From: an uncultured Bacteroidales bacterium
GTDB lineage: Bacteria; Bacteroidota; Bacteroidia; Bacteroidales; P3
Direction: 5' to 3'
Assembly (NCBI GenBank): GCA_947179195.1
Contig: CAMXAS010000087.1
Location: 1 to 5,704 of the forward strand
DNA: 5,704 nt
Part shown: in pieces, positions 1 through 5,274 of the stretch
Numbering within the stretch: the stretch's first letter is position 1
Layout of the letters: each line of letters opens with the position of its first letter
Translations under genes and position numbers: made by a program
Notes under the pieces: generated by a model
The model's input: the letters and a program-made list of their open reading frames with translations, nothing else
Told to the model about the DNA's origin: nothing
Databases searched by the model: none

Positions 1-11
1 ACTAAAGTTTA

Positions 12-42
12 CAAATATAGGTATTTCAAGGCTTACAAACAA
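12..42 (-). promoter_or_regulatory. Leftward Bacteroidota-type promoter
   Basis: Read on the minus strand, the segment gives TTG (complement of 40-42), a 20-base spacer, and TATATTTG (complement of 12-19). This matches the Bacteroidota sigma-ABfr consensus of a -33 TTG and a -7 TAnnTTTG. The spacer equals that of the nadA and lipoprotein promoters in this window. The start site would fall within a few bases of the window's left end, so the transcript belongs to a gene outside the window that diverges from nadA. The match is by eye only. Confidence 0.5.
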
Positions 43-442
43 CCTTTGTTGATAGTTTGTTCAATCGATGTTCATAAATGGTTGATGAAATCCGGGCTTT
101 GTCAGGACAATCGGACGGCGATACGTTTTCTCACTTTTTTTGAACCGTTCCGAACCGTTTTTTCCCCAGACTACACCCGTTTTTTACACGGCTGACGGTT
201 GCCGTTTCCGAAAGATTTTACAAACCCCGACCGTTTTCAACACAAGTTTATAAATACCTAAAATATCATAGGAACCAATATTTTATAATGTTTGTAAACT
301 GTTCGTATGTCTTGATAAGTTTTCCTTTTCCATAAATCCAAATTTTACGGAAAAAGTTTTCAAAAGCACTAACAGCCTAGTTATGGTTTTGGTTATTCCT
401 TTCTTTATATATTTATATTTTAAAAAATAAAAATAACCACAA

Positions 443-456
443 CAACAAGCTTGTTG
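443..456. promoter_or_regulatory. Perfect 14-bp palindrome, candidate operator
   Basis: CAACAAGCTTGTTG reads identically on both strands. Its last three bases (454-456) are the -33 TTG element of the nadA promoter, so a dimeric regulator bound here would block RNA polymerase. This position is typical of a repressor site. The sequence does not resemble any NAD-pathway regulator motif that I can recall with certainty (NrtR, NiaR, NadR), so no regulator is named. Chance occurrence in an AT-rich region cannot be excluded. Confidence 0.45.
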
Positions 457-484
457 AATTTGTCTCGAATTTACGCTAATTTTG
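454..484 (+). promoter_or_regulatory. nadA promoter (TTG-N20-TAATTTTG)
   Basis: TTG at 454-456 and TAATTTTG at 477-484, separated by 20 bases, match the Bacteroidota -33/-7 promoter consensus. Transcription would begin around 488-492, giving a leader of roughly 20 bases before the ATG at 509. The -33 element is part of a perfect palindrome and an A/T-only stretch lies upstream. This promoter excludes the in-frame TTG at 482 as the nadA start, because that codon lies inside the -7 box. Confidence 0.7.
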
Positions 485-498
485 TTCCTAATAAAGAT

Positions 499-503
499 AA
501 GGA
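499..503 (+). promoter_or_regulatory. nadA ribosome binding site
   Basis: AAGGA is placed 5 bases before the ATG at 509 and supports that codon as the start. It is the only reasonable Shine-Dalgarno-like sequence before a gene start in this window; the other genes start behind A/T-rich leaders, as is common in Bacteroidota. Confidence 0.55.
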
Positions 504-508
504 TTCTT

Positions 509-1471
509 ATGGAAACTAAGGGTATGCCCGGCGATAAAGGCGGGTTGGAAAAACAGGCGTTGATGGATGAAATCCGTCGATTGAAGAAAGAGAAGAACGC
601 CGTTTTGTTGGGACATTATTATCAGGTACCGGAGATACAGGAAATAGCCGATTTTGTGGGCGACAGTCTGGCTTTGGCGCAACAGGCCAAAAATACGACG
701 GCCGATATCATTCTGTTCGCCGGGGTGCATTTCATGGCGGAAACGGCCAAGATTTTGAATCCGGACAAAAAAGTGTTGATACCGGATTTGACGGCCGGCT
801 GCTCGTTGGCCGACGCCTGCAAGGCCGGGGATTTGAAAGCGATGAAAGCCGAATATCCCGACCATATGGTACTTTCATACGTTAACTGTAGCGCGGAGGT
901 CAAATGCCTTTCGGATTTGATTTGCACGTCGGGCAATGCGTTGAAACTGGTCAAGAGTCTGCTGGCGGACCAAAAAATCCTGTTCGTGCCCGACCGAAAC
1001 TTAGGCGGCTACATCAACCGCATGACGGGTCGGAATATGAAGCTGTGGCCGGGTTGCTGCGAGGTACACGAGATGCTGAAGGCCGAAAACGTATTGAAAC
1101 TGAAACAGGCGCATCCGGAAGCCAAACTCATCGCGCATCCGGAGTGCAACCAGGCCGTGTTGGAAGTCGCCGACTTTGTGGGTTCCACGGCCGCCATGCT
1201 CAAATTCATCAAGGAGGATGCGTCGCCCGCCTATGTCGTGGCCACGGAGACGGGCATCCTGCACGCCATGGGCAAGACCTGTCCGGAAAAGACGTTCTAT
1301 ATCGCCGGGGCGGACGGTAGCTGCGGCTGCAACGATTGCCCGCACATGAAGAAGAACACGTTGGAGAAAATCTACCGTTGTCTGATGGACGAGTCGCCCG
1401 AAATCCTGCTCTCGGATGAAGTCATCCGTCAGGCGGCCAAGCCGATAGAAAAAATGTTGCGTATGAGCTAA
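509..1471 (+). CDS. nadA: Quinolinate synthase NadA
   Basis: NadA condenses iminoaspartate with dihydroxyacetone phosphate to quinolinate, in the cytoplasmic de novo NAD pathway, using a [4Fe-4S] cluster. The protein has 320 residues, normal for the family. Seen directly: LLGHYYQ near residues 33-39, GDSL at 51-54, AETAK at 77-81, TAGCSLADAC at 95-104, SYVNCSAEVK at 123-132, PDRNLG at 161-166, PGCCEVHE at 181-188, HPEC at 210-213, TETGI at 246-250 and CGCNDCPHM at 272-280. By family knowledge the cluster ligands should be Cys98, Cys184 and Cys277, all present. The ATG at 509 is chosen because AAGGA precedes it and the promoter covers the upstream TTG; an ATG at 524 is less likely. No nadB or nadC is visible. 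The repeat protein follows after 9 bases, so co-transcription is likely. The palindrome at 443-456 suggests repression. Confidence 0.96.
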   Translation: METKGMPGDKGGLEKQALMDEIRRLKKEKNAVLLGHYYQVPEIQEIADFVGDSLALAQQAKNTTADIILFAGVHFMAETAKILNPDKKVLIPDLTAGCSLADACKAGDLKAMKAEYPDHMVLSYVNCSAEVKCLSDLICTSGNALKLVKSLLADQKILFVPDRNLGGYINRMTGRNMKLWPGCCEVHEMLKAENVLKLKQAHPEAKLIAHPECNQAVLEVADFVGSTAAMLKFIKEDASPAYVVATETGILHAMGKTCPEKTFYIAGADGSCGCNDCPHMKKNTLEKIYRCLMDESPEILLSDEVIRQAAKPIEKMLRMS

Positions 1472-1480
1472 ACGCTTAAC

Positions 1481-3151
1481 ATGAAAGGCTTTGTAAAAAA
1501 TCTTATTAAAAAAAACCGCATTTATGCGGTTTTAATTTATGCGGTTTTCGTGTATGGGGCGATGGCGCAGGGGGTACCGGCTCCGTTCGGCGTGCCGGAT
1601 TCGCTCTTGGAAACGATGCGGAATATGGTGCCGGCGGGCGGGGAATACGTCCAACTGCATCACGCCGACGGCTCGCTTTCGAGCGAGGGTTATACCGTGG
1701 ACGGCCAGCCCGAAGGCTGGTGGCGCAGTTATGACCCGCAGGGCCGGCTGGTGTCGGAGGGCAACCGCCGGCAGCACCGGTTGGACGGCATATGGGTGTT
1801 CTACAACCCGGACGGCAGCCGCAAATCGGAAATCACTTACCGGCAGGACGCCAGGCAGGGCCGCTCCGTCTATTACACCAAAAGCGGCGTTCAGGAGGAA
1901 TACTACGAAAAGGACGTGCTCGACGGGTTGCGTTCCTATTACGATACCTTATACCGGCTGACGAAGACGGAACCTTTCGTGCAGGGCGAGAAAGACGGCT
2001 TGGCCAAGGAATACGACGGCTCGGGCGAAATCATCTATATACGTCACTACCGGAAAGGCATCCCGGTTTCGCAACAGGCGTTGAACCGCCGCGACGGGAA
2101 CGGCCTGCGGCAAGGCGTCTGGATGGCCTTCTACCCGAACGACCAGACGGCCTGGGAAGTGCCCTACACCGACGATTTGAAAAACGGCTACTATAAGGAA
2201 TACGATACGCTCGGCAACATCGTCCGCATCGAAAAATACGTGATGGGCGTTTTGGAAGAGGACGCGCCCGAGCTGGCGGCCGTTGAGGTATATACCGAAT
2301 ACTACGCCGACGGAAGACCCAAATTGAAGGTGGGCTACAAGAACGGCAAGCCGGAGGGCATCTGCCGCGAATACGACAGCGTGACGGGTAAGGTGGTGCG
2401 GGGAACGCTGTTCAAGGACGGCGAAATCGTGGGCGGCGGCATCATCGACGACAACGGTTATTTTCAGGACGACTGGAAGGAATATTACGCCGACGGCACG
2501 TTGCGTTGCGAGGGCCGGTTTAAGAAGGGCCGCAAGCACGGCCAATGGCGTTACTATTATCCGGACGGCGCGCTGGAACAGACCGGCGAGTTTGCGGGCG
2601 GCCGCTACGAAGGCCGTTGGACGTGGTATTATCCCGACGGCAGTGTCCGCCTGCAACAGGATTTCCACCGCGGTCTGCCGGACGGCCTGACGGAGGAATA
2701 CGATGAAAACGGCGTCCGCATCGCCTGCGGGCATTACGTGGAGGGCTTGGAAGAGGGCGAATGGACTTACGTGCGCGGCGAGGAACGGACGGAAGGCCGC
2801 TACAAGGACGGTCAGCGCAGCGGCCTTTGGAAATCCTACTGGCATGAAAAGGGCAACGCGCTCTCGTTCCGTGGCCATTTCATAGACGGCCTGCCCAACG
2901 GCACGCATTACCATTATTGGGACAACGGCAAGCTGCGCGAGGAAGCGCATTACAGCATGGGCCGCCGCATCGGCCATTGGACCAAGTACGACGAGAACGG
3001 CGAAATCCTCGTGCGGGTGCAGTACAACCGGGCGGAAGAGGAAGTGAAATACAACGGGAAGCGTACGCTGACGCGCGCCGAGGAGGCGGCCGATCCGGAC
3101 GAATACTATCAAAACCGCCGCACGGAGACGGAATATCCGGAAGAGGAATAG
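1481..3151 (+). CDS. Secreted YwqK-type MORN-variant repeat protein
   Basis: This 556-residue protein begins with a clear signal peptide: basic residues K2-R13, a hydrophobic stretch from about I14 to Y25, and AMA followed by Q30 as a likely signal peptidase I site. No lipobox is seen. Residues from about 56 to 515 consist of some 17 short units ending in patterns such as DGxWxxYxxDG, for example DGIWVFYNPDG (102-112), HGQWRYYYPDG (353-363), EGRWTWYYPDG (377-387) and IGHWTKYDENG (497-507). This is the MORN-variant (MORN_2, COG2849/YwqK) repeat. The tail after about 518 is charged and ends in acidic residues. Databases often label such proteins 'antitoxin YwqK', but no toxin is adjacent and the protein is exported, so that name should not be taken as function. 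It probably forms an extended beta structure in the periplasm or at the outer membrane; its partner is unknown. It follows nadA closely and has no promoter of its own that I can see. Confidence 0.88.
   Translation: MKGFVKNLIKKNRIYAVLIYAVFVYGAMAQGVPAPFGVPDSLLETMRNMVPAGGEYVQLHHADGSLSSEGYTVDGQPEGWWRSYDPQGRLVSEGNRRQHRLDGIWVFYNPDGSRKSEITYRQDARQGRSVYYTKSGVQEEYYEKDVLDGLRSYYDTLYRLTKTEPFVQGEKDGLAKEYDGSGEIIYIRHYRKGIPVSQQALNRRDGNGLRQGVWMAFYPNDQTAWEVPYTDDLKNGYYKEYDTLGNIVRIEKYVMGVLEEDAPELAAVEVYTEYYADGRPKLKVGYKNGKPEGICREYDSVTGKVVRGTLFKDGEIVGGGIIDDNGYFQDDWKEYYADGTLRCEGRFKKGRKHGQWRYYYPDGALEQTGEFAGGRYEGRWTWYYPDGSVRLQQDFHRGLPDGLTEEYDENGVRIACGHYVEGLEEGEWTYVRGEERTEGRYKDGQRSGLWKSYWHEKGNALSFRGHFIDGLPNGTHYHYWDNGKLREEAHYSMGRRIGHWTKYDENGEILVRVQYNRAEEEVKYNGKRTLTRAEEAADPDEYYQNRRTETEYPEEE
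1512..1533 (+). terminator. Terminator-like hairpin inside the signal-peptide codons
   Basis: AAAACCGCAT (1512-1521) and ATGCGGTTTT (1524-1533) are exact reverse complements separated by two bases. The realistic fold is an 8-bp stem with a 6-base loop, with A residues before and T residues after, which resembles a weak, possibly bidirectional intrinsic terminator. It lies 41 bases after the nadA stop but inside codons 11-18 of the next gene, whose signal peptide it helps encode. It could end part of the nadA transcripts or attenuate the downstream gene. A coincidence of codons for N-R-I-Y-A-V is possible. Confidence 0.4.
1520..1549 (+). repeat. 15-bp tandem repeat encoding IYAVL/IYAVF
   Basis: ATTTATGCGGTTTTA (1520-1534) is followed directly by ATTTATGCGGTTTTC (1535-1549), identical at 14 of 15 positions. 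In frame it encodes IYAVL then IYAVF, the hydrophobic core of the signal peptide. Because 15 is a multiple of three, gain or loss of a copy would lengthen or shorten the hydrophobic core without a frameshift. The second copy also supplies a second ATGCGGTTTT that can pair with the same 5' arm at 1512-1521. Confidence 0.8.
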
Positions 3152-3233
3152 TGCGGATGAAGGGACTCGAACCCATACGCCTTTCGGCACCAGATCCTAA
3201 GTCTGGCACGGCTACCAATTACGCCACATCCGC
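3152..3233 (-). tRNA. tRNA-Leu, anticodon UAG
   Basis: The minus strand folds as a class II tRNA: acceptor stem GCGGATG/CATCCGC (complement of 3227-3233 and 3153-3159), a D loop with the conserved GG, and anticodon stem CCAGA/TCTGG around the loop CTTAGGA with anticodon TAG (complement of 3197-3199). It has a long variable arm with a GCC-GAAA-GGC hairpin, and a T loop TTCGAGT. The discriminator base is A, as expected for leucine. It decodes CUA and probably other CUN codons. CCA is not encoded; the bases after the discriminator read CTA, so the CCA-adding enzyme must complete it. The T stem has one T-T mismatch at its second pair (complement of 3161 and 3175). The 3' end directly abuts the stop codon of the convergent repeat-protein gene. 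Confidence 0.95.
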
Positions 3234-3247
3234 AAGACAATCGTAGG

Positions 3248-3255
3248 CAAAGTTA
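3248..3255 (-). promoter_or_regulatory. tRNA-Leu promoter -7 box
   Basis: The complement of 3248-3255 reads TAACTTTG, a full match to the Bacteroidota -7 consensus TAnnTTTG. It ends 14 bases before the first base of the tRNA, a sensible distance for a short 5' leader. No TTG is found at the usual 20-base distance upstream, so the -33 part is weak or absent. Confidence 0.6.
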
Positions 3256-3268
3256 AGAAAAAATTTCG

Positions 3269-3276
3269 TAAATTCG
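3269..3276 (+). promoter_or_regulatory. Possible rubrerythrin -7 box
   Basis: TAAATTCG differs from TAnnTTTG at one position and lies 30 bases before the rubrerythrin ATG. No TTG is present 20 bases upstream. The gene must be transcribed from this 73-base spacer unless the repeat-protein transcript reads through the tRNA region, so this is the best candidate, but a weak one. It would lie back to back with the tRNA promoter. Confidence 0.35.
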
Positions 3277-3306
3277 CATCCGATAAGGTTTTAAAACTTC
3301 AAAGCC

Positions 3307-3885
3307 ATGAAAAAACAACTGAAAGGAACGCAGACGGAAAAGAATCTCCTCGCTTCTTTTGCGGGGGAATCCCAGGCCAAAAACCGCTACACGTTTTTCG
3401 CCAAGCAGGCGAAGAAGGACGGTTATGAACAGATAGCCGGCATTTTCGAAGAAACGGCGCATCAGGAAGAAGAGCACGCCAAAATCTTCTTCAAATACCT
3501 GCAGGGCGGCATGGTGGAAGTCACGGCCATGTTCCCGGCCGGCGAAATCCTCGACACGAAGGCCAACCTGAAGGCGGCGGCCGCCGGCGAGCACGAGGAA
3601 GCGAACGATTTGTACCCTAAGTTCGCCAAAATCGCCGAAAAGGAAGGGTTCCCCGAAATCGCCCACTCTTTCCGCGAAATCGCGGAGGTGGAGGAACAAC
3701 ACGAAGAACGCTACCTCAAACTGTTGGAAAACGTCAAGAAAAACCGCGTTTTCAAACGGTCTAAGAAAGTATATTGGTATTGCCGCAACTGCGGTTACGT
3801 GCATTTCGGCACCGCGGCGCCCGAAGTGTGCCCGGCCTGCAAGCACCCGCAGGCCTATTATCAATTACAGGTAAGGGAATACTAA
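3307..3885 (+). CDS. rbr: Rubrerythrin
   Basis: Rubrerythrin is a cytoplasmic diiron protein that reduces hydrogen peroxide to water in anaerobes, taking electrons through its rubredoxin domain. The 192-residue length is typical. Residues 1 to about 145 form the ferritin-like domain, with the expected ligands visible: E21 in ESQAKNRY, E54-x-x-H57, E95 and E98 in GEHEEAN, and E129-x-x-H132. Residues from about 155 form the rubredoxin-like domain, with C159-x-x-C162 and C175-x-x-C178 to bind a single iron. All key residues are intact and in the order of classical rubrerythrin, not the reverse order. The ATG at 3307 matches the usual family start (MKKQLKGTQTEKNL); no Shine-Dalgarno sequence precedes it. 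It appears monocistronic, with a terminator-like hairpin following at 3908. Confidence 0.97.
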   Translation: MKKQLKGTQTEKNLLASFAGESQAKNRYTFFAKQAKKDGYEQIAGIFEETAHQEEEHAKIFFKYLQGGMVEVTAMFPAGEILDTKANLKAAAAGEHEEANDLYPKFAKIAEKEGFPEIAHSFREIAEVEEQHEERYLKLLENVKKNRVFKRSKKVYWYCRNCGYVHFGTAAPEVCPACKHPQAYYQLQVREY

Positions 3886-3907
3886 TAAAAGACTTGGTTT
3901 TGGGAGT

Positions 3908-3946
3908 GCCCTGCCTGTCCGTGGATGGGCGGGGCTTCTCGTTTTT
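3908..3946 (+). terminator. Intrinsic terminator after rubrerythrin
   Basis: GCCCTGCC (3908-3915) pairs with GGCGGGGC (3928-3935) over 8 bp with one G-T wobble and a 12-base loop, followed by a T-rich tract TTCTCGTTTTT (3936-3946). It sits 22 bases after the rubrerythrin stop and should end that transcript. The T tract ends only 6 bases before the next ATG at 3953, leaving no room for a promoter between them. The hairpin may therefore also lie in the leader of the transporter gene. Confidence 0.7.
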
Positions 3947-3952
3947 AACGTC

Positions 3953-5185
3953 ATGAATATGAAAAATAAGACATCGCCTTTGTTCATTATCGGCCTGCTG
4001 TTCTTTATCTTCGGGTTCATCACCTGGCTTAATTCGGTCCTGGTGCCGTTTTTGAAAACCGCCTGCGAGCTGACGAATTTCCAATCGTATTTCGTGACGT
4101 TCGCGTTCTATATCGCCTATTTCGTGCTGGCGCCTTTCGCGTCGGGCATCATCGGGCGGCTGGGGTACCGGCGGTCGATGTCGGTGGGGCTGGGGGTCAT
4201 GGCGCTCGGCGCGCTCGTGTTCCTGCCGGCGGCGCTCGTGCGTTCCTACCCGCTGTTTCTGACGGGGCTGTTCCTGCTGGGCGGCGGTCTGACGCTGCTC
4301 CAGACGGCGGCCAACCCGTATGCGGCCGTGCTGGGTTCGCCCGAAAGCGCCGCGCGCCGCATCAGCATCATGGGCGTGTGCAACAAGATGGCCGGTATGT
4401 TGGCGCCGCTGTTGCTCTCTTCGTTCACAATCAAGAAAGCCGAGCAAATCCGGTTGCAAATCCTGGCTTCGGGCGATGAACCGCTCTTGCACGCGCAGCT
4501 GCTGGACGAGTTGGCGCGCCAGTGTATATTTCCCTATGTCTGCATCGCGCTCAGCCTCTTGTTGCTCGCGGTGTGGATCCGTTTTTCCGCCTTGCCGGAA
4601 ATCGCCGGGGAAAAGATCGTCGCCGCCGAAAGATTCTCGTTGCGGCGTTACCCGGCCCTGTGCGGCGGCATCGCGGCCATCTTCTTCTATGTGGGCGCTG
4701 AGGTCATCAGCATCGACACCTTGATTAACTATGCGTTTTCGCTGTCCTACGGTTCCGACTACGCCCGCTGGTTCCCCGTGCTGTCGATGCTCATGCTGCT
4801 GGCCGGTTACTTCATCGGCATCTGGGGCATCCCGCGGCATTTCTCGCAACGGCAGGCGCTGTTGGCTTCGTGCGCGGGCGGCATCCTGCTCAGCGGCGCG
4901 GCCATCTGCGTGCCGGGCGCGGGTTCGCTGTTCCTGCTCTCGGCCCTCGGCCTCACCAACGCCATGATATGGCCGGCCGTCTGGGGTTTGGCCGTCAAGG
5001 GGCTCGGCCCGCATCTGCCCGTCGGCTCGTCCTTACTGATTATGGCCATTGTGGGCGGCGCCGTCCTGCCGCTGGTCTATGGGTTCATGGCCGACCGCAT
5101 CGGCCTGCAGGCCGCCTATATCCTTTTGCCCGTCTGCTACGGACTCATCGGTCTGTACGGTTGGCGGAATCGGGAAAATGAATAG
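3953..5185 (+). CDS. GluP/FucP-family sugar transporter (MFS)
   Basis: This 410-residue inner-membrane protein is very hydrophobic, consistent with the 12 membrane spans of the major facilitator superfamily. Family signatures are GFITWLN at 21-27, the QTAANPY motif at 117-123, FYVGAEV at 245-251, and NAMIWPAVWGLAVKGLG followed by GSSLLIMAIVGGAVLPL at 336-374. These fit the GluP/FucP branch, which imports glucose, galactose or fucose with protons. From my memory of E. coli FucP, the acidic residues Asp46 and Glu135 align with Ser28 and Gln117 here. This favours a GluP-like hexose carrier over a true fucose permease, but the substrate is not certain. ATG at 3953 and ATG at 3959 are both possible starts; neither has a Shine-Dalgarno sequence. 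It starts right behind the rubrerythrin terminator, and its promoter is not obvious: TGGTTTTG at 3895-3902 is one mismatch from a -7 box. No sugar-utilisation gene is adjacent. Confidence 0.9.
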   Translation: MNMKNKTSPLFIIGLLFFIFGFITWLNSVLVPFLKTACELTNFQSYFVTFAFYIAYFVLAPFASGIIGRLGYRRSMSVGLGVMALGALVFLPAALVRSYPLFLTGLFLLGGGLTLLQTAANPYAAVLGSPESAARRISIMGVCNKMAGMLAPLLLSSFTIKKAEQIRLQILASGDEPLLHAQLLDELARQCIFPYVCIALSLLLLAVWIRFSALPEIAGEKIVAAERFSLRRYPALCGGIAAIFFYVGAEVISIDTLINYAFSLSYGSDYARWFPVLSMLMLLAGYFIGIWGIPRHFSQRQALLASCAGGILLSGAAICVPGAGSLFLLSALGLTNAMIWPAVWGLAVKGLGPHLPVGSSLLIMAIVGGAVLPLVYGFMADRIGLQAAYILLPVCYGLIGLYGWRNRENE

Positions 5186-5192
5186 GCGTTTC

Positions 5193-5223
5193 TTGGTTTT
5201 ATGGGAAAAATCCATTAACTTTG
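5193..5223 (+). promoter_or_regulatory. Lipoprotein gene promoter (TTG-N20-TAACTTTG)
   Basis: TTG at 5193-5195 and TAACTTTG at 5216-5223 are separated by exactly 20 bases, matching the Bacteroidota promoter consensus. Transcription would start near 5227-5230, giving a leader of about 45 A/T-rich bases before the ATG at 5275. A small inverted repeat, ATGG (5201-5204) and CCAT (5212-5215), lies in the spacer and might be a weak operator. No clear terminator for the transporter is seen upstream, so some read-through is possible. Confidence 0.7.
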
Positions 5224-5274
5224 GAGGCTTATAAATGGCGCGAAATATTTATTAATAACAATATACAACTGATA

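Larger units (their letters stand above)
1..476. other. AT-rich intergenic region without a gene
   Basis: I see no credible coding region on either strand in this spacer. It holds a leftward promoter at the left edge (12-42), a 14-bp palindrome at 443-456 and the nadA promoter. An A/T-only stretch around 406-436 could act as an UP-like element for nadA. Short sequences recur: AAGTTTACAAATA at 5-17 reappears as AAGTTTATAAATA at 244-256; TAGGTATTT (18-26) has its inverse at 252-260; AGTTTACAAA (6-15) has its inverse at 291-300. An irregular cluster of CCGTT/CCGTTTT words lies between about 145 and 237. The function of these repeats is unknown. The length is large for a promoter region, so a small RNA or a regulatory region for the gene to the left is possible but not shown. 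Confidence 0.6.

Noticed and set aside
145..237. CCGTTTT-like cluster as a repeat or CRISPR array
   Set aside because: Spacing is irregular and copies are short and variable; there are no spacers of constant length and no cas genes.
482..508. TTG at 482 as an upstream start of nadA
   Set aside because: It lies inside the -7 promoter box and would be upstream of the transcription start; the ATG at 509 has an AAGGA 5 bases before it.
1322..1339. CxCxxC in NadA as an altered cluster site
   Set aside because: Only the last cysteine of this group is needed as a ligand, and variation in the preceding cysteines is normal among NadA proteins.
1481..3151. Toxin-antitoxin system based on YwqK similarity
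   Set aside because: There is no adjacent toxin, and a signal peptide argues against a cytoplasmic antitoxin.
1949..3190. Long minus-strand open frame opposite the repeat protein
   Set aside because: It is low-complexity, valine/alanine/arginine/phenylalanine-rich, lacks motifs, and runs into the tRNA gene. It is a by-product of GC-rich codons on the plus strand.
3761..5014. Long minus-strand open frame opposite the transporter
   Set aside because: It is rich in arginine, glutamine and histidine with no domain, and lies opposite a clearly conserved membrane protein, so it is a shadow frame.
5223..5255. Six-codon leader ORF (MARNIY) at 5235-5255 behind GGAGG
   Set aside because: The GGAGG at 5223-5227 overlaps the promoter -7 box and would probably not be in the mRNA; the peptide has no regulatory codon run.
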